From: Fluctibacter halophilus
Lineage (GTDB): Bacteria > Pseudomonadota > Gammaproteobacteria > Enterobacterales > Alteromonadaceae
NCBI RefSeq assembly: GCF_020687825.1
Contig: NZ_JAJEWP010000007.1
Coordinates: forward strand, 124,001-188,000
Direction: 5' to 3'
DNA: 64,000 nt
Part shown: positions 25,422-34,926 of the stretch, piece by piece
Numbering within the stretch: position 1 is the stretch's first letter
How the letters are laid out: each line of letters begins with the position of its first letter
The notes under the pieces: model-generated
The model's input: only the letters and a program-made list of their open reading frames with translations
The model's database searches: none
What the model was told of the DNA's origin: nothing
Position numbers and translations under genes: made by a program

Positions 25422-26926
25422 CAGGCAAACCTGTCCAGTTGTTGCTTCAGGGTCGCGGACTGCGCTTGTAAGGTATCTGCCCCCTGACTGATGGTGGTGA
25501 CCAGTTCGCCTTCTGCATGGTTAATGGTCTGCAGTTCTTCGGCGGCATGGGCAATCCGATCACTGCGATTGGCTTGCTCCTGGAACTCATTGGTCAGCGC
25601 GACAATGGAAGCGTGTAGTCGTTGTACATTGTTTTCGATGCTTTCCACCGAGGATTGGGCATGCTGGGCGCGCTCGGTTGTTGTTGCACTGAGGGTCAGG
25701 CAATCCTGCATTGATTCGCTGGAGCGCTTGGAGGAGTCTAGCAAGTTGCCGATGATATCGGTGATCACTTCTGTGCTTTCTTTGGTACGGGATGCTAAGG
25801 AGCGTACCTCATCGGCGACCACGGCAAAGCCGCGACCTTGTTCGCCGGCCCGGGCGGCCTCAATGGCTGCATTTAGGGCCAACAGATTGGTTTGGTCGGC
25901 AATGGATTTAATCGTTTCGAGCACGTCGGAAATACTGTCACAGGCCTGCACCAATGCCACAATGTTGTCGTTAGTGACGGTCAGTTTTTCACTCAACGTG
26001 GTGATGTCATTGCGGGTTTCCCGCATTGCAGACAGCGTCTGCCGGGCATTTTCACGCACTTCAGACACGCTGTCGTTGGCTTGCTCAGACTCTGTGGTGA
26101 GTTGCTGGATCCCGGTCGACATGTGCGCTGCATCCTGAGCGACACGGGTTACTTCGGCATGACTGGTTTTTTTGTTGTCCACCAGTGTCTGGGAAGAGCG
26201 TCGGTTGGCTTCGACATTGTCATCCATTTGGCGCGATACCTGTTGCAGCTGCGTCACCAGTCCACTGAAACTGGCCAACAGCTCATTAAAACGCTGGATG
26301 GTCTCGGTGTTGCCGACATCCGCAATGCGCACATTCAGGTTGATTTTGCGCGGATCGGCAGTCACCTGATTAATGCCGGATAAAAAGCTGGCGGACTCCC
26401 GGGCTTCAGCGGCATTGCTTCTGGCCATGGTCGCCAACATGCCTGCCTGGGTAACGGCATACGCTGCATGTACCAAAATCAGCGTAAACAGCAGACCACT
26501 GTCCTGTAACACATACACCCCCACGCCTTGTGACTGCAGCCAGAAAAATGACAGGTGATGAATGGCAACCACGGCGGTTGCAGTAGCGAACAAGTGCCAG
26601 TTGCGGTAATAACTCAAAAAAGACATCAATACGAAGATGCCGAAATGCATTTCTACCAGTCCCTGCATCTGGTGAATGTGCAGTGCGCTGAACAGCATCA
26701 CGGCGATTGCGACGGCATGCTGGGTGGCAGGATGGTCCGGTTGTGTGCGCATCATCGCAATCGGGATCGCGGCGGTGGGCAATCCAAACAGGAGTGCTTC
26801 CAGCCAGGTATCATAAAAACCCGCAATCAACAGGCTGATCAGCACTAGCACGCCGAACACTGCTGTAAAAAGGGTGTGGCCATTTCGGATATGGCTCAAC
26901 GACTGTCGAACATTGGGCTGTTGCAT
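25421..26926 (-). CDS. Methyl-accepting chemotaxis protein with multi-helix membrane sensor
   Basis: This 501-residue receptor has an N-terminal region (20-170) with about six transmembrane helices and no large periplasmic loop, like MASE-type sensors rather than Cache or 4-helix-bundle receptors. Conserved His residues sit in or near helices ([22 protein letters not shown]). A degenerate HAMP-like linker precedes the long coiled-coil signalling domain, whose hairpin tip is [19 protein letters not shown]. The C-terminus lacks a CheR-binding pentapeptide. It should feed a CheA/CheW array. It is coupled to the downstream thioredoxin-like gene by a one-base stop/start overlap. Confidence 0.88.
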   Translation of the reverse strand: MQQPNVRQSLSHIRNGHTLFTAVFGVLVLISLLIAGFYDTWLEALLFGLPTAAIPIAMMRTQPDHPATQHAVAIAVMLFSALHIHQMQGLVEMHFGIFVLMSFLSYYRNWHLFATATAVVAIHHLSFFWLQSQGVGVYVLQDSGLLFTLILVHAAYAVTQAGMLATMARSNAAEARESASFLSGINQVTADPRKINLNVRIADVGNTETIQRFNELLASFSGLVTQLQQVSRQMDDNVEANRRSSQTLVDNKKTSHAEVTRVAQDAAHMSTGIQQLTTESEQANDSVSEVRENARQTLSAMRETRNDITTLSEKLTVTNDNIVALVQACDSISDVLETIKSIADQTNLLALNAAIEAARAGEQGRGFAVVADEVRSLASRTKESTEVITDIIGNLLDSSKRSSESMQDCLTLSATTTERAQHAQSSVESIENNVQRLHASIVALTNEFQEQANRSDRIAHAAEELQTINHAEGELVTTISQGADTLQAQSATLKQQLDRFA

Positions 26927-27225
26927 TTATAACCTCACGCAGTGCACTATTTCTATCAAACTAGTCGGTTTACGTGAATTAACAACATTTAGTTTTTGGG
27001 GCGCGTCGGGTGGCAATAAGGATGCACAAGCCGAATCGTAAAGTTTCAGCTACAACCTAACCACCCATTGGCGAACATCACCGTTTAAATCAAGCCAGTG
27101 TCGGCACAACACCAGTCACATGGTGAGGTATCGCGATTTTCCTTCACTCTAACGCAAGGGGTTTGCATTCAAGACGGCGTTCAACCACGTTGGTTGCTGA
27201 TCAACTGACACGTAGAGGGAACTTC
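26927..27225. other. Intergenic region between divergent genes
   Basis: About 300 bases separate the chemoreceptor start and the exported protein start. The region is relatively AT-rich near 26940-27000. No ORF, hairpin with U-run or repeat was convincing. It should hold both promoters. Confidence 0.3.
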
Positions 27226-27849
27226 ATGGCAAACCTTGCAAAAAGGCTGCTACTGAGTGGCGGGCTGTTAAGTCTGATGCCTGTTGCACAGGGGGCTGAA
27301 ACTATCCCCATGAACGCCACGGACAAAGCAGCCTTGCTGGACGGGCGTTGCTGCAGCGATGAATGGGCGGCGGCGACAAAACTGGCGCTATCCGATCAGG
27401 CCCTGGTTTATCTGATGCACGACAAAGACTATTTCTACATTTGTGCCCAGGGTAAGCAAGGCGACATCACCGTACTGGACCTGTACATTGAAAATGCCCA
27501 AACCGGCTACCCGCACAAATTTCACCTGTCGGCGCAGATGGGGGAAAGTGTGCGCCGGGAAAACGGCTGGGAGCCGGCGTCGGATAAATGGGTGTTGAAC
27601 GGTTATGCTGGCTTCTGGGTACCGTACGCTGGCCTGAAAGATGCCGAAAATCGCAAGGACCCCCGCTTTGCCGACAATACCGACCGGCAAGTTCAGGTGT
27701 CGCGGAGTAAATTCCCCGGCAATACGTGGAACATGATGTTTGCCGTCAGTGCACGGGATCCGAAAGGTGAATGGTCAGAATTCGTATACCCTGAAAAAGC
27801 CCAGGGCGAGGATGTCTCAACCTGGGCGCGCTTCTCATTTCAGGAGTAA
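27226..27849 (+). CDS. Exported beta-sandwich protein, possibly CBM9/DOMON-like
   Basis: This 207-residue protein starts at ATG 27226 after AGAGGGA and carries a signal peptide (MANLAKRLLLSGGLLSL...AQG-AE). The mature sequence has LDGRCCSDEWAAATKLAL followed by strands such as VYLMHDKDYFYICAQG and DLYIENAQTGYP. This order (small target residue, W, then strand pairs with D-x-Y-F) resembles CBM9/DOMON-like domains that bind sugars or haem. Three Cys residues lie in the first half. The ligand is unknown. It is a single-gene unit, convergent with the SDR gene. Confidence 0.55.
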   Translation: MANLAKRLLLSGGLLSLMPVAQGAETIPMNATDKAALLDGRCCSDEWAAATKLALSDQALVYLMHDKDYFYICAQGKQGDITVLDLYIENAQTGYPHKFHLSAQMGESVRRENGWEPASDKWVLNGYAGFWVPYAGLKDAENRKDPRFADNTDRQVQVSRSKFPGNTWNMMFAVSARDPKGEWSEFVYPEKAQGEDVSTWARFSFQE

Positions 27850-27913
27850 TGGAAGTCAGCATCAGCAATACGCGGTGCCATCGGCAATAACGGTGGATGC
27901 TGGGGGCCTGGGA

Positions 27914-28663
27914 TTAGCTGAGCTTCTTCAGCATCGACAGGGGTGCCAGTTTCAGCACCCAACGCATCCACGCCCAGGGCCATGGCGGTACGTAACTGTT
28001 GGCACCTTCTTTTTCGATGGCCTTTACCATCGCTCTACAACCCACGTCGGTGTCGACGATAAATGGCACTTTCTTGACCTTCTCGTTGATCTCACTGCGG
28101 ATAAAACCGGGGTGCACCGTGCTGACTTTGATGGGGGTGCCGAGCATTTCGATGCGTAATCCTTCACTGAGGGAACTGAGTCCGGCCTTGGTGGCTGCGT
28201 ACACATTCAGTGCACGTCTGGCCCCGCGCAGGGCGCTGATGGAGGAGATGGTTACCAGGTGGCCGTTGTTCTGTTCGCGGAAGATGGTCATGGCCGCTTC
28301 ACACTGGGCAATGGCCGACACAAAGTTGGTGACGGCGGTTTGTTTATTGGCGTAGAAGTAGCCGGTGCCCAGCGAGGCGCCTTTGCCCATGCCAGCATTG
28401 ACGATGATGCGGTCAATCTGCCCCATGTCTTGTTTAAAGGCATTAAACACCTCAAACACCTGGTCGTGATCATCAACATCCAGCGAGCGGATAAACACCT
28501 GAATGTCGGGATTGATTGCCAACAATTCCTGTTGCAGTGCTTCGAGGCGCTCCATCCGGCGGGCACACAGGGCCAGGTTGCGGCCCATGCGGGCAAATTC
28601 GATGGCCATGCCACGGCCAAGACCGGAGCTGGCGCCGGTGATCAGAATGTTTTTTCGAGACAT
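27914..28663 (-). CDS. SDR-family oxidoreductase
   Basis: This 249-residue classical short-chain dehydrogenase has TGASSGLGRG near residues 8-17 (NAD(P) binding), NAGMG, Ser in ISSISALRG, and the catalytic Y-x-x-x-K in YAATKAG. The Arg pair after the first strand (CARRMERL) suggests NADP(H) preference. The C-terminal tail is hydrophobic (PWPWAWMRWVLKLAPLSML), as in membrane-associated SDRs. It is the last gene of the five-gene operon starting with the acyl-CoA dehydrogenase, 14 bases after the phosphatase. Confidence 0.85.
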   Translation of the reverse strand: MSRKNILITGASSGLGRGMAIEFARMGRNLALCARRMERLEALQQELLAINPDIQVFIRSLDVDDHDQVFEVFNAFKQDMGQIDRIIVNAGMGKGASLGTGYFYANKQTAVTNFVSAIAQCEAAMTIFREQNNGHLVTISSISALRGARRALNVYAATKAGLSSLSEGLRIEMLGTPIKVSTVHPGFIRSEINEKVKKVPFIVDTDVGCRAMVKAIEKEGANSYVPPWPWAWMRWVLKLAPLSMLKKLS

Positions 28664-28677
28664 AAAAAGTGTCCTGC

Positions 28678-29379
28678 TTATTTGTACGTCAACATGGATT
28701 GGAATTCGCCTTCAAAATGCCCGTGATCGTTGAGCGCGGCCAGAAAGGTCTGGCGCGGACTGTGAACCAGTTTGGTGATCCCGGCGTTGAGCAATGTCCA
28801 GTTCAGTTTCATCAGGTGGTGCTCGGGGATCCCGAGTAAGCGCTGGGCGACCAGCGAAATGGGGCCACCAGACGTAAACACCGCAATGGATTTGTGCTCG
28901 GGCGCAGCTTCAAGGGTTTTTGCCAATGCCTGTTGGATGCGTTGCTGATAACCTTCCCAGCTCTCAATGTAGTCGCCGTCATGCTGTCCCGACAACCAGC
29001 GGTTCATGGCTTTATTGAACAGGGTGGCGAAGGTCAGTTTGGGATCGGGCTGAGCGGCCAGATAGGCTTTCATTTCCACCGGATCGCAGAAGGTCGGGTT
29101 AAACGCGGCGATGATGTTCTGGTGATCATATTCATTCCAGTTGGCATCGGTTTGCCACTGAGCTTCGGGTAACTGTTGGTCGCTTTGGGTCAGGCACAGG
29201 CTGGCCGTCTGGCGGTGGCGCTTCATCGAGCCGACAATCACATGGTCAAACGGCGGTTGGCGCGCGGCGAGGGCTTCGCCGAGCCGGGCGGCCTGTTGCT
29301 CTCCCAACGGCGAAAGGCAATCGTAATCGTGTTGGCCGAAGGACGCCTGGCCGTGGCGGATCAGGTATATGCAGCTCAT
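28678..29379 (-). CDS. Histidine phosphatase family protein
   Basis: This 233-residue protein begins MSCIYLIRHGQASFG, placing the catalytic RHG (phospho-His) at residues 8-10. A second Arg and the late TSGGPISLVAQ segment complete the phosphoglycerate-mutase-like fold, although the usual late His (xxHG) reads SGG here. The start ATG 29379 overlaps the stop of the kinase gene as ATGA. The substrate is unknown; in this operon it might remove phosphate from a phosphorylated hydroxyacyl intermediate, but that is speculation. Confidence 0.82.
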   Translation of the reverse strand: MSCIYLIRHGQASFGQHDYDCLSPLGEQQAARLGEALAARQPPFDHVIVGSMKRHRQTASLCLTQSDQQLPEAQWQTDANWNEYDHQNIIAAFNPTFCDPVEMKAYLAAQPDPKLTFATLFNKAMNRWLSGQHDGDYIESWEGYQQRIQQALAKTLEAAPEHKSIAVFTSGGPISLVAQRLLGIPEHHLMKLNWTLLNAGITKLVHSPRQTFLAALNDHGHFEGEFQSMLTYK

Positions 29380-30464
29380 CGGCGTTGCCTGCGACTTTGA
29401 CGGATGGCTTTGTTGCAGCGATACAGCAGATAGTGGACAAAGAACCACAGGTTTTTAAACGCCGGGTTGTCGGTTTGCTTGTGGTGATAGCGATAGTAAA
29501 TTTGCTGCACGATACCGGCCAACCGGAACAGTCCGTACACTTCATAAAAGGTGAAGTCGTCGACCTCAAATCCAGTCTTTTCCAGATAGTAAGTGATCAC
29601 TTCCTGGCGGGTCATCATGCCTTCAAGATGGGTCGGCTGGCGACGGGTTCCGCGCGCTATCCGATCATCATCCGCCTGTATCCAGTAGGCCAGGCTGTTG
29701 CCAAGATCCATCAACGGGTCACCCAATGTGGCCAGCTCCCAGTCCAGTACGCCGATGATCCGGGTCGGGTCATCACTGTCCAGTACCAGATTATCAAAGC
29801 GGAAATCGTTGTGGGTCAGGCAAATGGTTTCATGTTTGGGCAGGTTATCGGCCAGCCAGCGCATGACTTTTTTGCCACTGGGCACATTCCAGGTTTTGGC
29901 CTGCTGGTAACGCTTGCTCCAGCCTTCAATCTGACGTTGGGTGTATCCTTCCCCTTTCGCCAGGGTATCCAGGCCCGCGGCCTTGTAATCAACCTGGTGC
30001 AGCTCAATCAGGCTGTCCAGTGCGTTTGTGCACAGGGTACGTACCTGCTCAGCAGACATCGCCAGTCCGCGGGGCAGGTTCTTGCGTGGAATGATCCCGG
30101 TGAGTTTTTCCATCACGTAAAATTCTGCGCCAATCAGAGCGGCATCGTCGCAATGGGCCAGCATTTCTGGCACGTAGGGATAGACCGGCTTGAGGGCTTT
30201 TTGCAGGCGGTATTCCCGGCCCATGTCATGGGCACCTTTGGCTTTCGTGCCCCTTGGGGCACGGCGCAGAATGATTTCGCGGTTAGCAAAGGTCAGACAA
30301 TAGGTCCAGTTGGAGGCGCCGCCGGAATATTGGCTGACCTGCGGCTCGCCTTCCAGGCCGGGTACCTGAGTGTTCAGCCATGGCAACAGGCTGACCAAAT
30401 CGAGCTCTTCGCCCGGGCGAACAGTGCCGCCCTTATCAACGTTACTTTTAGTGTTTATCGTCAC
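29376..30464 (-). CDS. APH-family phosphotransferase (ACAD10/11 kinase-domain or LvaA-like)
   Basis: This 362-residue kinase of the aminoglycoside phosphotransferase fold has the Brenner motif LTHNDFRFDNLVLD (catalytic Asp, metal Asn), the metal-binding Asp in GVLDWELATLGDPLMDLG, and an ATP-binding lobe with IILRRAPRG. The closest remembered architecture is the kinase half of mammalian ACAD10/ACAD11 and bacterial LvaA, which phosphorylate the 4-hydroxyl of hydroxyacyl-CoAs. Lying between an acyl-CoA dehydrogenase/SDR pair and a phosphatase supports that role over antibiotic resistance. It overlaps the SDR gene upstream by 17 bases. Confidence 0.85.
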   Translation of the reverse strand: MTINTKSNVDKGGTVRPGEELDLVSLLPWLNTQVPGLEGEPQVSQYSGGASNWTYCLTFANREIILRRAPRGTKAKGAHDMGREYRLQKALKPVYPYVPEMLAHCDDAALIGAEFYVMEKLTGIIPRKNLPRGLAMSAEQVRTLCTNALDSLIELHQVDYKAAGLDTLAKGEGYTQRQIEGWSKRYQQAKTWNVPSGKKVMRWLADNLPKHETICLTHNDFRFDNLVLDSDDPTRIIGVLDWELATLGDPLMDLGNSLAYWIQADDDRIARGTRRQPTHLEGMMTRQEVITYYLEKTGFEVDDFTFYEVYGLFRLAGIVQQIYYRYHHKQTDNPAFKNLWFFVHYLLYRCNKAIRQSRRQRR

Positions 30465-31278
30465 GGGGCTGTCCCATTTTTTGGGTTTTGTGTTTGACCA
30501 TCGCCAGATACCAGCGATTCGGCAATAGTCGTTTCATCCAATAGACTTTGCGGCCTTCGGGGTGGGTGATGCTCATAAAGCGGTGGCTGTCGGCATCACG
30601 GATGATCCGTGTGGCTACCTGCTCAGCGGTCATGCTGCCACGGGTCAGTAGCTTCTTGACCACCTTGTCAAAACCCGGTTGCTTACTGCGCAGGGATTGA
30701 TCCAGATTGGTATTGAAAAACGACGGGCAGGCCACGGTGACGGAAATATTGTCCCGGGCCAATTCCAGATGCAGGGTTTCGGAAAAACTCACCACTGCCG
30801 CTTTGGCGGCATTGTAACTGCCCATCATGGGGATGGGTGTGATCCCCGCCTGTGAGGCAATGTTGATCAATTGAGCGGTGGTATCGCTGGTGGCGCCTAC
30901 CCGCAATAAACCGATCATGGCCCGGGTCACGCGCACCATGCCGACCACATTGACATCCAGTACCCATTGCCATTGTTCAATGTCTTCGTATTCGAGGCTG
31001 CCTGCAGTGGCAACGCCAGCATTGTTGATCAGAACATCGATACCCTGCCAATGCTCACCCACAGCGACCGCCAGTGCGGCGACCTGTTCACTGTCAGTGA
31101 TGTCGCAAGGGACAAAAAAGCCGTCACCACCGCTGGCCTGGATTTCCTGCAACACCTGTTGTCCGGCTTCCTCATTGCGGTCACTGATACACACTTCCGC
31201 GCCCCGCGCTGCATAGGCGAGCGCAAGCGCCCGGCCCAATCCTGAGCCGCCGCCGGTAATGACTACCCGTTGTGTCAT
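30448..31278 (-). CDS. SDR-family oxidoreductase
   Basis: This 276-residue short-chain dehydrogenase has the cofactor motif TGGGSGLGRA near 8-17, an acidic residue after beta-2 (ISDRNEEAG) favouring NAD(H), NNAGVA, Ser in INIASQAG and Y-N-A-A-K. The C-terminal extension is basic (KRLLPNRWYLAMVKHKTQK). Its start overlaps the acyl-CoA dehydrogenase stop by ATGA. In this operon it may oxidise or reduce a hydroxyacyl or ketoacyl intermediate. Confidence 0.85.
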   Translation of the reverse strand: MTQRVVITGGGSGLGRALALAYAARGAEVCISDRNEEAGQQVLQEIQASGGDGFFVPCDITDSEQVAALAVAVGEHWQGIDVLINNAGVATAGSLEYEDIEQWQWVLDVNVVGMVRVTRAMIGLLRVGATSDTTAQLINIASQAGITPIPMMGSYNAAKAAVVSFSETLHLELARDNISVTVACPSFFNTNLDQSLRSKQPGFDKVVKKLLTRGSMTAEQVATRIIRDADSHRFMSITHPEGRKVYWMKRLLPNRWYLAMVKHKTQKMGQPRDDKH

Positions 31279-32504
31279 AGCTTGTCCTGGTATTTTTTCA
31301 ATTCAAGGCGGGTGACCATGCCCATGTGGACCTCGTCAGGGCCATCCGCCAGTCGCAGCGCTCTTGCACCTGCGGCCATTCGCGCCAATGGGAAGTCACC
31401 GCACATTCCGGCGCCGCCGTGGATCTGGACCGCCATATCCACCACCGATTCCAGCATGTTGGGTACCACCACTTTGATCGCCGAAATTTCGGTCATGGCC
31501 TGCTTGACTCCCACGGTATCGATTTTCCAGGCCGCGTGCAATGTCATCAGTCGGGCCTGGTCGATGGCCATTCGCGCTTGGGCGATGCGCTCCCCATTGC
31601 CTCCCAGTTTCAACAGCGGTTTGCCGAAAGCGACCCGTGACAGGCTGCGTTGCATCGCCAGTTCCAGGGCTTTCTCTGCCATGCCGATGGCGCGCATACA
31701 GTGATGAATACGGCCCGGACCGAGGCGGCCCTGGGCAATCGCAAAGCCTTTACCCAAGCCCATGATAAGGTTGTCTTTGGGCACCCGTACGTTGTCGAAA
31801 TGCATCTCACCGTGCCCGGACCAGGCGTCGTAGTCGCCATAAGCAGTGAGCATGCGTTTGATGCTGATCCCTGGTGTGTCCAGCGGCACGATAACCATGG
31901 AATGCTGATTGTGTTTGTCATTCTCCGGGTTAGACAGGCCCATAAAAATCACCACTTTGGCGTTGGGGTGTCCAAGGCCGGTGCTCCACCATTTCTTACC
32001 ATTGAGCACCAGTTGATCGCCATCGACGTCGATCGTAGCTGCCATGTTGGTGGCATCTGAAGACGCCACATCCGGTTCGGTCATACCAAACACCGAGCGG
32101 ATCTCGCCGTTCAGCAGCGGCGTCAGCCATTGATCCTGCTGTGCCTGATTGCCAAAGTGATACAACACTTCCATGTTGCCGGTATCCGGTGCGCTGCAGT
32201 TGAAAATTTCCGACGCAAACAACACCCGGCCCATCTCTTCCGCCAGCGGTGCGTAGTCCTGACAGCTCAGGCCCTGGCCTTTGTCGGCGTCTGGCAGGAA
32301 CAGGTTCCACAACCCGGCCTCACGGGCTTTTTGCTTGAGCGGCTCAATTGCGGGGTGCACCTGCCATTGGGTCCAGTCACCGGTAGGGTTGAGGGCGTGG
32401 GTTTCGGCATAGATCTGTTGTTCAACCGGGTAAACATGCTCGGCCATAAAGGCCTTGAGACGAGTCAGGTAATCCTGGGTTTTGCTGGAAAGGGAAAAAT
32501 CCAT
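31275..32504 (-). CDS. Acyl-CoA dehydrogenase (ACAD10/11-like)
   Basis: This 409-residue flavoprotein starts MDFSLSSKTQDYL at ATG 32504; frames further upstream add 107 implausible residues. It has the acyl-CoA dehydrogenase signatures FGMTEPDVASSDATN (FAD/substrate strand) and QIHGGAGMCGDFPLAR near the C-terminus, and an N-terminal helical domain with LFLPDADKGQGLS. ACAD10/11-type enzymes act on 4-phosphohydroxyacyl-CoAs, eliminating phosphate. It is the first gene of the operon, divergent from a LysR regulator whose start is 96 bases away. Confidence 0.88.
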   Translation of the reverse strand: MDFSLSSKTQDYLTRLKAFMAEHVYPVEQQIYAETHALNPTGDWTQWQVHPAIEPLKQKAREAGLWNLFLPDADKGQGLSCQDYAPLAEEMGRVLFASEIFNCSAPDTGNMEVLYHFGNQAQQDQWLTPLLNGEIRSVFGMTEPDVASSDATNMAATIDVDGDQLVLNGKKWWSTGLGHPNAKVVIFMGLSNPENDKHNQHSMVIVPLDTPGISIKRMLTAYGDYDAWSGHGEMHFDNVRVPKDNLIMGLGKGFAIAQGRLGPGRIHHCMRAIGMAEKALELAMQRSLSRVAFGKPLLKLGGNGERIAQARMAIDQARLMTLHAAWKIDTVGVKQAMTEISAIKVVVPNMLESVVDMAVQIHGGAGMCGDFPLARMAAGARALRLADGPDEVHMGMVTRLELKKYQDKL

Positions 32505-32600
32505 GGTGGCGCTCCGTGACAAACAATGTGGGTAAAGCTTAGAACACACCAGACATTGAATGAAATGAAAGTTACTGCCACAATACTGTGAATTAAATTC

Positions 32601-33530
32601 ATGGTTATTGTGATGGATCTGAAAGCCATTCAACAGCTCGATCTTAATCTGCTTAAAGTGTTCAGCAGTTTGTATGAGCAGCAGAATATGACCCGTACCG
32701 CAGAGGCGCTGAACCTCACGCCATCGGCAGTCAGCCACGCCATTCGTCGCTTGCGTGACGCCCTGGATGATCCCCTGTTTGTGCGCGACAAGCAGCGCAT
32801 GATCCCCACACCGGCATGCCAGCACATGGCGCCGATGATCATCGATAACCTGTCACGGCTGCGTCAGATCCTGCAGCAATGGGGGGCCTTCGAACCCTCT
32901 ACCAGTCGCCATCACTTTCACATTGGTCTGCACGATGCCCTTGAACCTGCTGTGCTGCCCCGATTGCAGGCAGATCTGCTACACCACGCCCCCAACGTTA
33001 CGGTGTCCAGTATCAAAGTCGAGCGGGGCCAGATGGCCAGAGCCCTGGCGTCCGGACAGGTGGACGTGGTGTTGGATGTGGCGATGCCCCTTGATCCGCC
33101 GGTGCATCACCAACCGCTGCTCGATGATCAGTTTTGTGTGTTGATGGCCAGGGATAACCCCAATGTCAATGAATTAACCCGGGAACGGTATTTTGAGGCC
33201 AGCCACATCAGCGTATCGAATCGGCCCAGTGGGCCTTCGGTGGAGGACTATGCATTGTTGCAACAGGGGCTCAGCCGCCACATCGCCTGGCGCTGCCAGA
33301 GTTACTATGCGGCCAAGGCGATGGTGGCTCAGTCGGCACTGATGCTGACCTTGCCCCACATGATGGCTGATCAGCTGGCTGACGACAGGGTTGTGATTGC
33401 ACCTCTGCCGGTAACAGTGCCACCGATATCGACCCATATCTACTGGCACCAGCACAGTAGTCAGGACGCGGCCCAGCAATGGCTGCGGGAGCGTTTGATT
33501 GAGGTGTTGTCGCCTCAGGATATCCGGTAA
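32601..33530 (+). CDS. LysR-family transcriptional regulator
   Basis: This regulator of about 309 residues has an N-terminal winged HTH (LLKVFSSLYEQQNMTRTAEALNL... then SAVSHAIRRLRDAL) and a periplasmic-binding-like effector domain from about residue 95. The N-terminus matches NodD/LinR-like LysR proteins (LDLNLLKVF). Starts at 32601 or 32613 are both possible, since neither has a good Shine-Dalgarno sequence. It is divergent from the acyl-CoA dehydrogenase operon, so it probably activates that operon in response to a pathway intermediate. Its 3' end overlaps the convergent DUF3301 gene by 16 bases. Confidence 0.87.
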   Translation: MVIVMDLKAIQQLDLNLLKVFSSLYEQQNMTRTAEALNLTPSAVSHAIRRLRDALDDPLFVRDKQRMIPTPACQHMAPMIIDNLSRLRQILQQWGAFEPSTSRHHFHIGLHDALEPAVLPRLQADLLHHAPNVTVSSIKVERGQMARALASGQVDVVLDVAMPLDPPVHHQPLLDDQFCVLMARDNPNVNELTRERYFEASHISVSNRPSGPSVEDYALLQQGLSRHIAWRCQSYYAAKAMVAQSALMLTLPHMMADQLADDRVVIAPLPVTVPPISTHIYWHQHSSQDAAQQWLRERLIEVLSPQDIR

Positions 33531-33826
33531 GCAGGCAAATCGGTACGCAGCACTTTGTTGCCGAGCATCACCAACGTGCCCTGGCTGGCATCTTCGCCAT
33601 TGCCGGAAAAATCGAACAGAAATTCGTTGTACCAGGTCAGGCGACCCTGATACACCCGCAAGCGGGTTTTGTGTCGGGCCAGCGCGATAAACTGGAGGGA
33701 ATGTTGTTCACAATAGTGGCGCATGTACCGGTTGGCGGCTTCGGTAATGGCGCGGATACGCCAGAACTGGCCAATCACCAGGGCCAGGATCAGCAGCACA
33801 ACCACATCCGACAGCGCGAAGGTCAT
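33515..33826 (-). CDS. DUF3301 family protein
   Basis: This 103-residue protein has one N-terminal transmembrane helix (residues 6-23) and a small beta-rich domain (RVYQGRLTWYNEFLFDFSGNGED) typical of DUF3301. It starts with an ATGA overlap at the end of the DUF3549 gene, the arrangement commonly seen next to yqcC-truC-yqcA in gammaproteobacteria. The function is unknown. Confidence 0.8.
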   Translation of the reverse strand: MTFALSDVVVLLILALVIGQFWRIRAITEAANRYMRHYCEQHSLQFIALARHKTRLRVYQGRLTWYNEFLFDFSGNGEDASQGTLVMLGNKVLRTDLPAYRIS

Positions 33827-34857
33827 TGGCCAGCCTCGCTGAACAATTCACCAATGGCTGCGGACAGAACCTGACTGCGATTGGGATCCCGCAGCACACC
33901 CAGCATGGCTGCGCGCAGGTCTGGTAACTGGACCAAATCCGCATACACCCCGTGAAACAGGCCTGGCGTTGTCTGGTTAAGCTGAGCGACAGCGTCGAGA
34001 AAGCGCATCAAGCGGGTGTTATCAAGGTGATGCCAAAGGCGACCGGCAATCACAATCAGCACATCGAGACTGCGGGCCAATTCACCCTCCAATACGGCAT
34101 CAATCTGCTGCGCTACAAGGCCTGTGCATGGGCTTTGCGCCAGCGCACGCAGGCCCTCGCTCCATAAGGCGCCGTCGTTTGGCGAGGCGTTGAGCAGGTG
34201 AGTAATGACCTCGGCCAGTCGCACAGGTACCGGTTGGTTTTCCAGCGAGGTCAGCAGTGATTTGCGCACCGTGGCCGGCAGCGACGGCAGGTTGTCGCAC
34301 AGTGCGGCCAACACCTCTTCATCACCGATGCGGGCCGCGACATCTGCCAGTCCCTGTACAGCCAGTTCATGCCAGTTGCCTTGTGCAGGTGCCTGAACAT
34401 AACTCAGCGCTGCATTGAAGTGCTGGCTGGCCGGCAACCCCAGTCGTACGCGACTGATGCTGTTGAAATCCGCCAGTTGTTGTTGGGTCGGAATAAAGGT
34501 AAATGGGTTTTCCGGTAGCTGACCGTTTTTTTGCTCGGTGTGTTCCAGTTGTGCACCCAACGCTTCGACGATGATGTGCATGAACTGATCACGGCCGGCG
34601 GGCATGATCAGGCCCTGTTCGTCCAGTGGCAGTTTGATAAACCAGATGTACTGCTGTTCGGACAATTGTTTGTTCCAGAACACCAGACCGAACCAGCCGT
34701 GCTGCTGGCGAGGGCAGGGCGCGGGCTTGCGCGCGTTTTCCATATCGAGAAAATCCTGCGCGGCAATTTTGCGGATCCCGCGACCGAGATCAAAAACCCG
34801 GTATTCGGTACCGGCCTGCAGTAAAAATTCACTGATCGTGGTAATCTGCGCACCCAT
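33823..34857 (-). CDS. DUF3549 family protein
   Basis: This 344-residue soluble protein begins MGAQITTISEFLLQAG and contains FRVFDLGRGIRKI-like text (YRVFDLGRGIRKI), then an alpha-rich C-terminal half resembling HEAT-like repeats (VRLAEVITHLLNASP). These match the uncharacterised DUF3549 family. It is divergent from yqcC, with 69 bases between starts, and translationally coupled to DUF3301. Confidence 0.8.
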   Translation of the reverse strand: MGAQITTISEFLLQAGTEYRVFDLGRGIRKIAAQDFLDMENARKPAPCPRQQHGWFGLVFWNKQLSEQQYIWFIKLPLDEQGLIMPAGRDQFMHIIVEALGAQLEHTEQKNGQLPENPFTFIPTQQQLADFNSISRVRLGLPASQHFNAALSYVQAPAQGNWHELAVQGLADVAARIGDEEVLAALCDNLPSLPATVRKSLLTSLENQPVPVRLAEVITHLLNASPNDGALWSEGLRALAQSPCTGLVAQQIDAVLEGELARSLDVLIVIAGRLWHHLDNTRLMRFLDAVAQLNQTTPGLFHGVYADLVQLPDLRAAMLGVLRDPNRSQVLSAAIGELFSEAGQ

Positions 34858-34926
34858 GAAACGACTGTATCCCGCTGCTGTTGATAAGGCGGGGCATTAT
34901 ACCCAGACAACCCGCAAGGAGAAAGC

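Noticed and set aside
29376-30464. Aminoglycoside resistance gene
   Set aside because: The fold is APH-like, but the operon with acyl-CoA dehydrogenase and SDR genes and the ACAD10/11-like motifs point to metabolite phosphorylation.
29385-30497. 370-codon plus-strand frame opposite the APH-type kinase
   Set aside because: The minus strand carries intact kinase motifs; the antisense product has no domain and no start signals.
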